Positions 1 through 10,296 of a stretch of DNA of 64,000 nt are shown here, in pieces. This DNA is from JBDHHQ01 sp039586035 (lineage in GTDB: Bacteria > Gemmatimonadota > Gemmatimonadetes > Longimicrobiales > Gaopeijiaceae), in assembly GCA_039586035.1 (NCBI GenBank), contig JBDHLD010000014.1:1-64000 (forward strand), read 5' to 3'. Positions within the stretch are counted from its first letter, which is position 1; each line of letters starts with the position of its first letter. A program made the position numbers and the translations under genes. A model generated the notes under the pieces. That model worked only from the letters and a program-made list of their open reading frames with translations, was not told the DNA's origin and did not search any database.

Positions 1-1215
1 CGAGGCGTGGAAGTGCGGCTCGAGGAGGTGAGCCGGCGCGACCTCGTGGCCACAGTGACGGCCAGCGGCCACGTGCGGGCTCGACGGACCGTGGACATCA
101 GCGCCGACGTGCAGGGCCGCGTGGTGGAGCTCAACGTCGACGAGGGAGACGACGTGCAGGCCGGGGCCATCCTGCTCCGTATCGACCCGACGCAGTATCA
201 GGCCGCGGTTGCCAGGAACGAGGGTGCGCTGAGCCAGGCCCAGGCGCGCGTGCTGGAGCAGGAGGCCAACGTCATTCGGTTCCAGCGTGACTACGACCGC
301 ATCGTGGCATTGAGCCAGCGTGACTCACTGCTCGTGTCGGCCCAGCAAGTTCAGGACGCGGAGACGGCCGTCCAAGTGGCCCGGGCTCAACGGCAATCCC
401 TGGAGTTCGGGGTCGCTCAGGCCCAGGCCGCTCTGACGGAGGCTCGGGAGTTCTTGTCCAAGACGGTTATCCGAGCCCCTATCTCGGGCAAGGTCACGCG
501 CCTCAACATCGAGTCGGGCGAGACCGTCGTCATCGGGACGATGAACAACCCCGGAAGCCTCCTGTTGACGGTTTCCGACCTCTCCGTCGTGGAAGCCGTG
601 ATGGAGGTAGACGAGACGGACGTGTCCCTCATCGCCCCGGGTGACAGCGCGGTGGTGGAGCTCGACGCCTTCCCCGACACGCGGTTCGACGGTCGCGTGA
701 CCGAGATCGGCAACAGCGCCATCCGGCCGCCGTCATCGACGGCGGCCGCCGGACAAGCCCAGGCCGTCGACTTCGAGGTGGTGATCACGATGACCGACCC
801 GCCGGACAACATCCGCCCGGACCTGTCCGCCACCGCCGACGTCATCATCGACACCCGGGAGGACGTTCTGGCGGTGCCCATCATCTCGGTCACCGTCCGG
901 GAGGACGAAGACGGCGGCGGTGCCCCCGTCGACGACGAGGACGAGACCGAGCAACGTCCGGAAGGCCCGGTGGCTCGCAGCCGTCTCGGTAAGCCTACGG
1001 AGGGCGTCTTCGTGGTCACGGAAGGGACGGTGACGTTCGCCGAGGTCGAGATCGGCATCACCGGACAGGAGTACTTCGAGGTGGTAGCGGGCGTGGAAGA
1101 GGGGGACACGGTGGTGGCGGGACCTTACCAGCGGATCCGGAACCTGAGCGACGGAGACGCGGTCAAGGCGGCGGAGTCGGACTCCCGTGGCCGAGCAGAA
1201 GGCCCTCAAGGCTGA
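1..1215 (+). CDS. Efflux periplasmic adaptor (MacA/HlyD-like), 5' end cut by window
   Basis: The frame is open from base 1, so the start codon and the expected N-terminal membrane anchor or signal lie outside the window. What remains is a membrane-fusion protein: a biotinyl-lipoyl-like half motif (visible residues about 20-60), a long helical hairpin rich in Gln, Ala and Arg (about 60-150), the second lipoyl half (VIRAPISGKVTRLNIESGE) and beta-barrel domains. The family links an inner-membrane pump to an outer-membrane channel. Two MacB-type permeases follow 20 bp downstream, so this is probably the adaptor of an ABC exporter rather than an RND pump. An acidic, low-complexity insert near residues 300-320 interrupts the C-terminal part. 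The substrate cannot be told from sequence. Confidence 0.88.
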   Translation, partial: RGVEVRLEEVSRRDLVATVTASGHVRARRTVDISADVQGRVVELNVDEGDDVQAGAILLRIDPTQYQAAVARNEGALSQAQARVLEQEANVIRFQRDYDRIVALSQRDSLLVSAQQVQDAETAVQVARAQRQSLEFGVAQAQAALTEAREFLSKTVIRAPISGKVTRLNIESGETVVIGTMNNPGSLLLTVSDLSVVEAVMEVDETDVSLIAPGDSAVVELDAFPDTRFDGRVTEIGNSAIRPPSSTAAAGQAQAVDFEVVITMTDPPDNIRPDLSATADVIIDTREDVLAVPIISVTVREDEDGGGAPVDDEDETEQRPEGPVARSRLGKPTEGVFVVTEGTVTFAEVEIGITGQEYFEVVAGVEEGDTVVAGPYQRIRNLSDGDAVKAAESDSRGRAEGPQG

Positions 1216-1235
1216 TGGCACGAGAGGCCTGAGCG

Positions 1236-2474
1236 ATGCACGTCTGGGAGGGGATCCGGCTGGCCTTCGGTCAGATCCACAGCCAGAAGCTGAAGAGCTT
1301 CTTCAGCGTTCTGGGCGTGGTGATCGGGGTCATGTTCCTCATCGTCGTGGTGAGCGTCGTCGAGGGCCTCGACCAGTACATCAAGGAGGACTTCAGTGAA
1401 CAGGTTTTCGGCCTCAACACCGTGACCCTCCGCCGCACCGACATCCAGATCAACACGAGCGACGAGCAGCGGCGGGCGTGGGCCCGCCGGCCGCCGGTGG
1501 AGTTCGAGGACGCCCAATACCTTCGAGAGCGCCTGACCCTACCCGTGAGAGTCGGCGTCCTGAATGATCGCGGCGGGGAGATCGAGGGACCGGGGGGACG
1601 GAGCGTGGAGAACGTGATCCTGATCGCGGCCACGCCCGAGGTCTTCGAGATCCGGGACCTGGACGTCGAGTTCGGGCGACCTTTTTCGCCGGAGGAATCC
1701 GAGCAGGGCATCCCCGTGGCCGTGCTGGGCACCGAGACCGTAGAGGTGCTCTTTCCCGACTCCGACCCCCTGGGCCAGCGTGTTCAGGTTCGAGGCTTCC
1801 CGTACCGGGTCATCGGCGTTCTCGAGGAGCAGGGCTCCATCCTGGGCCAGTCCCTGGACAACGTGGCCGTCATGCCCATCCACTCCCCGATCCGGCGGTA
1901 CATGACCCGTGGCAACGTGGTCGAGGACGTGCTCATCCAGACCGACGACCCGAGTCTGATGGAGGCGGTGGCCATGGAGGCCGAGGGGATCATGCGGGTC
2001 AGGCGCCGGCTGCGACCGGCCGAGGAGAACAACTTCGCCCTGGTCACCGCCGACGCCTCGCTCTCGTTCTGGGACCGGATATCACGCATTCTCTTCCTGG
2101 CGCTCCCCGGCCTGGTCTCCATCTCGTTGGTCGTCGGTGGCATCGTGATCATGAACATCATGCTGGTTTCGGTCATGGAGCGGACGCGGGAGATCGGCGT
2201 GCGCAAGGCCATCGGAGCCAGGCAGCGTGACATCCTGATCCAGGTGCTCATCGAGTCGGCCACCCTCTCGGGCTTCGGCGCCCTGCTGGGCGTGGCCGTC
2301 GGAATCGGCTTGACCATACTGGTGGGCGCGGTCTCGCCGCTGCCGGCGGCCGTGGCGCCGCGATGGATCGCCGCCGGCGTCGCGCTCGGCGTCACGGTGG
2401 GCGTGGTGGCCGGGGTCTATCCGGCGGCTCGGGCGGCTCGCCTCGATCCCGTTGACGCGCTCCGCTATGAGTGA
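1236..2474 (+). CDS. MacB-type ABC transporter permease (first of two)
   Basis: 412 aa with the FtsX/MacB permease plan: one N-terminal membrane helix (about residues 20-42), a large periplasmic MacB_PCD domain (about 45-275), then three C-terminal helices (about 285-310, 335-358 and 372-395). The conserved coupling stretch MERTREIGVRKAIGA follows the second helix and is where such permeases contact their ATPase. No ATP-binding domain is fused. It starts 20 bp after the adaptor stop, so the two are surely co-transcribed. The matching ATPase is not in the window and is presumably upstream. Substrate unknown. Confidence 0.9.
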   Translation: MHVWEGIRLAFGQIHSQKLKSFFSVLGVVIGVMFLIVVVSVVEGLDQYIKEDFSEQVFGLNTVTLRRTDIQINTSDEQRRAWARRPPVEFEDAQYLRERLTLPVRVGVLNDRGGEIEGPGGRSVENVILIAATPEVFEIRDLDVEFGRPFSPEESEQGIPVAVLGTETVEVLFPDSDPLGQRVQVRGFPYRVIGVLEEQGSILGQSLDNVAVMPIHSPIRRYMTRGNVVEDVLIQTDDPSLMEAVAMEAEGIMRVRRRLRPAEENNFALVTADASLSFWDRISRILFLALPGLVSISLVVGGIVIMNIMLVSVMERTREIGVRKAIGARQRDILIQVLIESATLSGFGALLGVAVGIGLTILVGAVSPLPAAVAPRWIAAGVALGVTVGVVAGVYPAARAARLDPVDALRYE

Positions 2475-2594
2475 CGCTCGCCGCCGCCTGCCCGACGCCC
2501 TCCCGGGGTCCGGCCCGTCGACTTCGCGAGAGCGCCCCGGCGGACCCGCGTCCGGCGGCGGTCCCATCGGCCTTGCCCACGAGGGGGTGGTCCG

Positions 2595-3866
<1,272 letters not shown>

Positions 3867-3873
3867 ACGACCC

Positions 3874-4596
3874 TTGAGTGAACCCCTGGACATCCTGGCC
3901 ATCATGGCCCACCCGGACGACGCGGAGCTGCTGTGTGGCGGCGCGCTGGCGAAGAGCGCCGATACGGGAGAGCGGACCGGAATCATCGACCTGACGCGGG
4001 GCGAGGCCGGGACGCTCGGTACGCCCGAGCAGCGCTCCCAGGAGGCCGCGCGTGCGGCCGAGATCCTGGGACTGGCGGTCCGGCGCAACGCAGGCCTGCC
4101 GGATACGCGACTGGCCAGCACGCACGAGGCTCGCCGCACCGTGGCCACGTTGATCCGGGAGCTCCGTCCTCGGATCGTCGTGACGCACTACCTGAGCGGT
4201 CGCCACCCGGATCACCGGAGAGCCGCCGAGCTCGTTTACGACGCCTGCTTCCTGTCCGGCCTCAAGGGCTTCGACGCGCCCGGGCAGGCGCACCGGCCGG
4301 ACAAGGTCATCCACGCCATGACCTTCCGGGAGGATGCGGTCAAGCCCACGTTCGTGGTGAATGTGACCGATCAGCTCGAGCGCAAGCTCGAGGCGGTCGC
4401 CTGCTTCGTCTCCCAGTTCGGTGGGGCCGTGCAGGCCGGCGAGGTGTTTCCCGGCGGGCGACCGCTGGACGAGCAGATCCGCGCCCAGTCGGCGGCGTAC
4501 GGGTCGCTCATCAGGGTCCCGTACGGGGAGCCGTTCTGGACCCGCGAGACGGTGTCGGCCGATACGCTGGGGAGCCTTCGGGTTTCCACGTACTGA
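3874..4596 (+). CDS. bshB1: Bacillithiol biosynthesis N-acetylglucosaminyl-malate deacetylase BshB1
   Basis: 240 aa, the family's usual length. It has the PIG-L/LmbE zinc motif AHPDD (His13, Asp15, Asp16) and HPDH (His111-His114), plus the BshB1-type stretches TRGEAGTLGT and GGAVQAGEVFPGGRPL. The family removes acetate from GlcNAc-malate, the second step of bacillithiol synthesis in the cytoplasm. BshA and BshC are not in the window, so the pathway is only inferred. The start is TTG; no ATG or GTG in frame gives the conserved N-terminus. It follows the efflux permease by 7 bp. Confidence 0.9.
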   Translation: MSEPLDILAIMAHPDDAELLCGGALAKSADTGERTGIIDLTRGEAGTLGTPEQRSQEAARAAEILGLAVRRNAGLPDTRLASTHEARRTVATLIRELRPRIVVTHYLSGRHPDHRRAAELVYDACFLSGLKGFDAPGQAHRPDKVIHAMTFREDAVKPTFVVNVTDQLERKLEAVACFVSQFGGAVQAGEVFPGGRPLDEQIRAQSAAYGSLIRVPYGEPFWTRETVSADTLGSLRVSTY

Positions 4597-4679
4597 CGGG
4601 CTGCCACCGGCGGCGCCTGGACCGCTGAACGACCCGCGCCACGGAGGCGCGGGGCAGGCATGGACGAGCCGCCGCCCGA

Positions 4680-5018
4680 TCAGCCTCCGCAGTCCACCTC
4701 CACCAGGACCCGTCGCCAGCTGGGCACGTCCGCGCCTCCTACCTTCAGCATCCGGGCCCTCGCGCCGCCGCCACCCCGCATCCACGGCGCCAGCCATGCT
4801 CCGATCTCGGGCGGAAGGTGTCCGATGGGATCGCCGGACTGGAGATGCACCCAGACGTCGGGATCGTCCTGGCCGGGGGGGTCGGGGATCAGTACGAGGG
4901 GATCGCCCGCCGCGAGGCCGGGCAGGTGACGCTCGCGGTCCGCGAAGACGGTTCCGTGGACGGTTGCGCGGAACCGCCGAGGCCGGCCCTCGGGGAACGG
5001 GGGGGCCCGAAGGTTCAC
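4680..5018 (-). CDS. Small stand-alone HIRAN-like domain protein
   Basis: 112 aa from a GTG start with a GGAAG-type ribosome-binding site. The pattern is that of a HIRAN domain: an N-terminal strand ending in VHGTVFADRE, then GDPLVLIPDPPGQDDPDVWV, then a segment containing IGHLPPEIGAWLAP, then a closing strand with VLVEVDCGG. HIRAN domains are known from HLTF/Rad5 helicases, where they bind 3' DNA ends; short bacterial stand-alone versions exist with unknown roles. It lies alone and opposite to its neighbours in the gap between bshB1 and the cysteine desulfurase, so context gives no hint. The 83 bp between it and the bshB1 stop hold nothing recognisable. Confidence 0.65.
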   Translation of the reverse strand: MNLRAPPFPEGRPRRFRATVHGTVFADRERHLPGLAAGDPLVLIPDPPGQDDPDVWVHLQSGDPIGHLPPEIGAWLAPWMRGGGGARARMLKVGGADVPSWRRVLVEVDCGG

Positions 5019-5134
5019 GGGGTCTTCCCGGGTCGGTTCCAGGTCTGGTGCATCGTCGGTAACTTACCGAAGGCGGCCTTCCGTGCAATGGCGGGCACCA
5101 CCCGACCTGCTTCCCTCGAGCCGCGACCCGACGT

Positions 5135-6298
5135 ATGGACGCCATCTACCTGGATCACGCAGCCACCACTCCCCTCCGACCCGAGGTCCGTGACGCCATG
5201 GACCCGTGGATGGGGCAGGCCTTCGGCAACCCCTCGAGCGCCCACCGATTCGGCCGGAGGGCAGCCACGGCGCTGGCGGAGGCTCGGGAGCGCATCGCGG
5301 CCGCGCTGGGGGCCCACCCTGGCGAAGTCTATTTCGTGCGAGGTGGCACGGAATCTGACAACATGGCGGTGCGTGGCCGGGCCGCCGTCGCGCGCGGTCG
5401 GGGCGAGCGGCCCCGCGTCGCCGCGAGCACCGTGGAGCACTCCGCGGTGCTGGAGTCCCTGGACCGCGTGGAGGCCGAGGGCGGGCTCGCCCACCGGATT
5501 CCGGTAGCTCCGACCGGCGCCCTCGACGAGGACGTCCTGGACGAGGTGTTGTCGCTCCGCCCGGATGTCCTTTCGGTCATGTGGGTGAACAACGAGGTGG
5601 GGTTGGTCCTGCCGGTCCCCGAGATCGCCGCCCGGGCCCGTCAGGCCGACGTCACCCTGCACACCGACGCCGTACAGGCCCTGGGCAAGATCCCCGTGCG
5701 GGTGGATCAGACCCCGGTGGACCTGCTCACCGTGACCGGCCACAAGATCTACGGGCCCGGCGGCGCCGGCATCCTGTTCGTCCGTGAGGGAACCGAGCTG
5801 GTACCTGGCCTGGTGGGCGGAGGACAGGAGCGCGGGTTGCGCCCGGGCACCGAGGACGTGGCCGGGGCGGTGGGGCTTGCGGAGGCCATCACCCTGGCCG
5901 TTGAAGAGCAGCCCCGGGAGTCTCTGCGCCTGGCGGCGCTTCGTGACGGCCTCGAGTCGCTCCTGCTGGAGCGCTTCGGCGATCTCACCGTCCATGGCGG
6001 CGAGGGAGCCCGCGCGCCGCACGTGGCCAACCTGGGCATCCCCGGCGTGGACGCCACGGCCCTGGTACAGGCGCTGGACATGGAAGGCGTGGCGGTCTCG
6101 AGCGGCTCCGCATGCCACAGCGGCGCCGCGAAGGCCAGCCACGTGCTGACGGCGCTGTATGGTCCCGGCGCCAGCCAGGCCTCGGTCCGCTTCAGCCTCG
6201 GTCACCTCTCCGACGACGACCGTATGCGTCGTGCGGCGGGCGTGGCTTCCGAGGTTATCGAACGGCTACGCGAGCTCGCAGGGAGCATTTCGGGGTGA
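5135..6298 (+). CDS. Cysteine desulfurase (IscS/NifS family)
   Basis: 387 aa, class V aminotransferase fold. It begins with the classic YLDHAATTPLRPEV. The PLP Schiff-base lysine is Lys204 in TGHKIYGPGG, and the persulfide-forming Cys327 is in SSGSACHSG. It takes sulfur from cysteine and passes it as a persulfide. Its stop overlaps the mnmA start (GTGA), so the likely main acceptor is MnmA for tRNA 2-thiouridine; iron-sulfur cluster supply is also possible, but no isc or suf partner is in the window. The loop carrying the catalytic Cys is short, so IscS versus NifS type is not decided here. Confidence 0.95.
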   Translation: MDAIYLDHAATTPLRPEVRDAMDPWMGQAFGNPSSAHRFGRRAATALAEARERIAAALGAHPGEVYFVRGGTESDNMAVRGRAAVARGRGERPRVAASTVEHSAVLESLDRVEAEGGLAHRIPVAPTGALDEDVLDEVLSLRPDVLSVMWVNNEVGLVLPVPEIAARARQADVTLHTDAVQALGKIPVRVDQTPVDLLTVTGHKIYGPGGAGILFVREGTELVPGLVGGGQERGLRPGTEDVAGAVGLAEAITLAVEEQPRESLRLAALRDGLESLLLERFGDLTVHGGEGARAPHVANLGIPGVDATALVQALDMEGVAVSSGSACHSGAAKASHVLTALYGPGASQASVRFSLGHLSDDDRMRRAAGVASEVIERLRELAGSISG

Positions 6299-7398
6299 GC
6301 CAACCCCGACACCGGCGGGTGCTGGTGGCCATGTCGGGCGGCGTCGATTCGTCGGTGGCGGCCGCACTGCTCGTCGAGCAGGGGCACGAGGTGGTGGGCG
6401 CCACCATGAAGACCTTCTGCTACAGCGGCACGACGGGTGCCTCGAAGACGTGCTGTGGCCTGGACGGCATCGCCGACGCCCGCCGCGTGACGCATCACCT
6501 GGGCATCCCCCACTACGTGTACGACGTGGAGGAGGAGTTCACCCGCGACGTGATCGACGACTTCGTGGCGGAGTACGCGCGCGGCCGTACACCGAATCCC
6601 TGCGTCCGGTGCAACTCCAACACCAAGTTCCGAGATCTCCTTGCACGGGGCCGGCTCCTCGGATGCGACGCCGTGGCGTCGGGTCACTACGTCCGAGTCC
6701 GGCACGAGGCCCACTCGTCCGCGCTGCTCAGGGGAGTCGATCGCTCGAAGGACCAGTCGTACTTCCTCTGGGGCCTCCCGCGGGAGATGGTCCCACGCCT
6801 GGAGTTTCCCCTTGGTGAGCTGACCAAGACCGAGGTCCGGGCGCGGGCCCGAGAGCTGGGCCTGGTGACGGCCGACAAGCCCGAGTCCCAGGAGATCTGC
6901 TTCGTGCCGACTGGACACTACAAGGGCTTCCTGGAGAAGCGGCTGCCCGTCGCCCACCCGTCTCTCCAGCCGGGCCCCATCGTGACCCGCGAGGGCGAAG
7001 TCCTGGGTGAGCACCGCGGCTACGCGGGTTTCACCGTGGGACAGCGGAAGGGGCTGGGCGGCGGCTTCCCCGAGGCCCTCTACGTCCTCGAGATCTGGCC
7101 GGAGGCCAGGGCCGTGGTCGTGGGTCCCCTGGCGGAGTTGGGTAGCCTCGGCATGGAGGTCGGAGAGTTGAACTGGCTCGCCGCCCCGCCGGCGTCGGGC
7201 AGTCGGGTGCACGTCCAACCCAGGTATCGGGCTGCCGCGGTGCCCGCGACCGTGGTGGAGGCCGGTGAGCTCCTGACGTTGACCTTCCAGCAGGCGCAGC
7301 GGGCCATCACTCCCGGCCAATCGGCGGTGATCTTCGACGGGGAGCGCGTGCTCGGGGGCGGCCGGATCCGACACGCCCTGCGCGGCGCCGCCGTCTGA
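6295..7398 (+). CDS. mnmA: tRNA-specific 2-thiouridylase MnmA
   Basis: 367 aa from a GTG that overlaps the desulfurase stop by four bases; an open extension further upstream is only a shadow of that gene. It shows the PP-loop SGGVDSS (residues 14-20), the catalytic pair Cys103 (TPNPCVRCN) and Cys202 (ESQEICFV), and SGHYVR for tRNA and ATP handling. It thiolates U34 of tRNAs for Lys, Glu and Gln using ATP and a persulfide, which fits the desulfurase encoded just before it. A UUG tRNA-Gln, a natural substrate, is also present in this window. Confidence 0.96.
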   Translation: MSQPRHRRVLVAMSGGVDSSVAAALLVEQGHEVVGATMKTFCYSGTTGASKTCCGLDGIADARRVTHHLGIPHYVYDVEEEFTRDVIDDFVAEYARGRTPNPCVRCNSNTKFRDLLARGRLLGCDAVASGHYVRVRHEAHSSALLRGVDRSKDQSYFLWGLPREMVPRLEFPLGELTKTEVRARARELGLVTADKPESQEICFVPTGHYKGFLEKRLPVAHPSLQPGPIVTREGEVLGEHRGYAGFTVGQRKGLGGGFPEALYVLEIWPEARAVVVGPLAELGSLGMEVGELNWLAAPPASGSRVHVQPRYRAAAVPATVVEAGELLTLTFQQAQRAITPGQSAVIFDGERVLGGGRIRHALRGAAV

Positions 7399-7531
7399 AC
7401 CCACGACGGTCCTCGCGTTCGCGCCTCGCTGCCTGCGGGGGCGGACCCGCGCTTCGCCGGGGCGGCTTACCGGGTTCTCGAAGCGGAGGACCCAGGCCGC
7501 CAGGACCAGCGATCCGGCCGCCCCGCCAGGC

Positions 7532-8659
7532 TCAGTGCTTCAGACCCGCCGCCTCGGCGAACTCCTCCATGGCCTTCTGCTCGTCGTCGGAGATCGTTTC
7601 GGGCACTTCGACCCGGACCTCCACGTACTGGTCGCCCCTCCGGTCGCCTTTTTCGATGCCCTGTCCCCTCAGCCTGAACTTGGTGCCGGCTTGGGTGCCG
7701 GACGGGATCCTCAGAACGACCTTCTTCCCGCTGACCGTGCGAACGCGGATCTTGGACCCCAGCGTGGCCTGGACGATGTTGATGGGCACGGTCACGTGGA
7801 TGTCCAACCCCTCCCGCCGGAAGAACCGGTGGGACCCCACCTTGAAGTTGATGATCAGGTCGCCCGGCGCACCTCCGCCCCGGCCACGCTCGCCCTGACC
7901 GGACAGGCGAAGGCGACTGCCCGTCTCGACACCGGTCGGCACTGCCACCTGGATCTTGCGGGTCTGTCTGACGTTGCCGCTGCCCGAACAGGACGGGCAG
8001 GCGGTCTCCGGGATCTTCCCGCGTCCGAAGCAGGCGGGACACGGCCTCGTGACGGCGAAGCCGCCCTGACCGAAGGTGACGCTGCCGGACCCCTTGCACT
8101 CCCCGCATGTCCGGGTCTTGGTCCCGGGGGCGGCACCGGACCCGCTGCACGTCGTGCACTCTTCGGTGATGGGCACGCTGATCGAGATCTTGCCGCCCCG
8201 CACGGCGGTCTCGAAGGAGATCTCGACCACGTATTCGACGTTCTCGCCCTTCTCGGGTCCTTCCTTCTTGGGTTTGGCCCCCTTCTTCCCGAGATCGAAG
8301 ATCGAGCTGAAGATGTCCGAGATGCCGCCGAACCCCGACAGGTCGTCGAACGAGAATCCACCCCCTGCGCCACCGGGGCTGGGTCTGCCCGTGCTGTAGC
8401 CCCCGGGCGTGGCTCCTCGGCCGAACCCGAAGGCCCCCAACTTCCGCATCTGATCGTACTGCTTGCGCTTGGCCGGATCCGACAGCACGGTGTAGGCCTC
8501 ACCGATCTCCTTGAAGCGCTCCGCTGCCTTTGGACTGTCGGGATTGGCATCGGGGTGGTACCGCTTCGCCAGCTTGCGGTATTCCTTCTTGATCTCGTCC
8601 TGTGACGCCTTCTCCTCGACGCCCAGAACCTTGTAGAAGTCCTTCGTACCGGTAGCCAC
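7532..8659 (-). CDS. dnaJ: Chaperone DnaJ (type I Hsp40)
   Basis: 375 aa from a GTG start. It has the J domain with HPD at residues 35-37, a Gly/Phe-rich linker, four CxxCxGxG zinc repeats (CTTCSGSG, CGECKGSG, CPACFGRG, CPSCSGSG) and the two C-terminal substrate-binding domains. It delivers unfolded protein to DnaK and stimulates its ATPase. It lies 12 bp after grpE in the same direction, but dnaK is not nearby. No CIRCE-like repeat was recognised. Its 3' end faces mnmA across a 133 bp convergent gap in which I see no clear terminator. Confidence 0.97.
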   Translation of the reverse strand: MATGTKDFYKVLGVEEKASQDEIKKEYRKLAKRYHPDANPDSPKAAERFKEIGEAYTVLSDPAKRKQYDQMRKLGAFGFGRGATPGGYSTGRPSPGGAGGGFSFDDLSGFGGISDIFSSIFDLGKKGAKPKKEGPEKGENVEYVVEISFETAVRGGKISISVPITEECTTCSGSGAAPGTKTRTCGECKGSGSVTFGQGGFAVTRPCPACFGRGKIPETACPSCSGSGNVRQTRKIQVAVPTGVETGSRLRLSGQGERGRGGGAPGDLIINFKVGSHRFFRREGLDIHVTVPINIVQATLGSKIRVRTVSGKKVVLRIPSGTQAGTKFRLRGQGIEKGDRRGDQYVEVRVEVPETISDDEQKAMEEFAEAAGLKH

Positions 8660-8671
8660 GGCTGCCGCGAC

Positions 8672-9346
8672 CTAGTCGTCGTGCTTGAGGACGCTCACCC
8701 GGGCGGGACGAACCAGGTGCCCCTTGAGCGAATAGCCCTTGAGGAATACCTGGTGCACCCGGTCGTCGTCTTCGGGCAATTCGGCTGGGACCCGCATCAT
8801 CGCCTCCATGATGTTGGGGTCGAACGACTCCCCCACCGGGTCGATCTCCTTGAGGCCGGCTTCCTCGAGGGCTCGCATGACCTTCCGCTCTACGAGGTCG
8901 ATCCCCTCCATGATGTTCTCGACGGTCGCGTTCGACAGATCGAGGGCAGATACCCGCTTGATGTCGTCGATGGGGTCCAACAGGCGCCGGACCAGGTCGG
9001 CCTGGGCTCGCACCCACGACTCCGTCAGCTCGCCCTGGGCTCGCCTGCGATAGTTGTCGAACTCTGCGCGCAACCGCAGATGACGGTCGTGCAGGTCCGC
9101 CATCTCGGCCTGGACGCGCTCGGCCTCGCTCCTGAGCTCCGCTTCCGCCTCCTGCTCCTCGGCGAGCTCCGGCGTGTCCGAAGCGAGGGGTGGGTCCGCC
9201 TCTTCGGCCACGGACTCCGGGTCCGGCCGGTCCTCGGCGGCGGCCCGGCCGTCGGCCGGCGCATCGGCCGAGGCGGTGAGGGAATCGACCTCTTCCAGTA
9301 CGTCTTCAGCCCCAGTGAGCGTTTGATCGTTCTCAGGTCTAGTCAT
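8672..9346 (-). CDS. grpE: Nucleotide exchange factor GrpE
   Basis: 224 aa starting at the ATG that reads MTRPENDQTL; an upstream in-frame ATG would add 26 unlike residues. It has an acidic, disordered N-terminus of about 80 residues, a coiled coil (about 85-140) and the GrpE beta-wing region with ILEEVD-type and PAELPEDDDRVHQVFLKGY patterns typical of the family. It releases ADP from DnaK. It sits 12 bp upstream of dnaJ, so the two co-chaperones form an operon. The ribosome-binding site is weak. Confidence 0.94.
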   Translation of the reverse strand: MTRPENDQTLTGAEDVLEEVDSLTASADAPADGRAAAEDRPDPESVAEEADPPLASDTPELAEEQEAEAELRSEAERVQAEMADLHDRHLRLRAEFDNYRRRAQGELTESWVRAQADLVRRLLDPIDDIKRVSALDLSNATVENIMEGIDLVERKVMRALEEAGLKEIDPVGESFDPNIMEAMMRVPAELPEDDDRVHQVFLKGYSLKGHLVRPARVSVLKHDD

Positions 9347-9448
9347 CAGTCGTCCATGAATCGTCGGCTGCTCGGGTGCCCTCCAACATCGAGACAAAAG
9401 GGCTCCGTGGAGCCCGGGCTGCAATACCCACCCGGGCTAGCGGTGTTC

Positions 9449-10261
9449 TCATGCCATGCGCGCCACGAGCCAGGAGCACAGGCGAGCGATGACCTCTGCT
9501 CGGCCCGTATCGTTGAACGGCTCGTGGAAGAAGCCGGGTAGCTCGACGATGGTGGTCCGCCCGGACGGCATTGCCGTGGCCAGCCCGAGCGTCGCCGACG
9601 CGTCGGCGAGACGGTCCGCCCCCGGTACGAAGAACAGCGCTGGAACCTTCAGCCGATCCCGGCCGTGCAGGACCCACCGCTGCCAGCGCTCCACTTCGGT
9701 GTACAGCCTCGGTGTGATCACGGTATGCACCAGGGGATCGGCTTCCCACGCCGCGATCATCTCCGGGTCCCGGGTGCAGACCTCCGGCACGCCCCCGGTA
9801 TCCATGGGGACCCGGGGTAAAACCCGCGCCGCGATCCGGCCCACGGTGACCTTCCACCAGGGCACGCGCGCAGCCGTGGCGAGCCACGGGGCGGAGGCGA
9901 CCAACCCCTTCAGCCCCGGCTGACGGCTCGCGGTCCACGCGAGGCTCACGAGGCCGCCCAGGGAGTGCCCGATGAGGAAGGAGGGCGCCCGGCCCAATGC
10001 CCCCTCGGCCTCCGACCAAGCCAGATCGAGATCCTCCAGAAGCGCCTCGAAGCTGTCAGCATGGCCCCGGTTGCCCCCCGATAGTCCGTGTCCCCTCTGA
10101 TCGAACGAGAACACGCTGATCCCCGCCGCGTTGAGCGCGTTCGCGACGTGCTCGTACCGGGCCGCGTGCTCTCCCAGGCCATGGACCACCACGGCGGCGT
10201 CCCCCGGCTCCGCCGCCGTCCACCAGAGGGTTCTGAGCGACACGCCACCGCTCCCCGCCAT
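9449..10261 (-). CDS. Alpha/beta hydrolase, monoacylglycerol-lipase-like
   Basis: 270 aa from the ATG preceded by GAAGG; a much longer open frame upstream is a shadow of cinA. It has the oxyanion HGLGEHAARY, FDQRGHGLS, the nucleophile elbow GHSLGGL (Ser100), a likely acid in VPGADRLAD and a catalytic His in PGFFHEPFND. This is the serine aminopeptidase/lysophospholipase (Hydrolase_4) subgroup, cytoplasmic, acting on lipid esters; the exact substrate is open. It begins 35 bp after cinA ends and probably belongs to the pgsA-cinA transcript. Confidence 0.88.
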   Translation of the reverse strand: MAGSGGVSLRTLWWTAAEPGDAAVVVHGLGEHAARYEHVANALNAAGISVFSFDQRGHGLSGGNRGHADSFEALLEDLDLAWSEAEGALGRAPSFLIGHSLGGLVSLAWTASRQPGLKGLVASAPWLATAARVPWWKVTVGRIAARVLPRVPMDTGGVPEVCTRDPEMIAAWEADPLVHTVITPRLYTEVERWQRWVLHGRDRLKVPALFFVPGADRLADASATLGLATAMPSGRTTIVELPGFFHEPFNDTGRAEVIARLCSWLVARMA

Positions 10262-10296
10262 TCGGCCTTCGCCGTGGACGCTCGTGCCCCGGGCCG

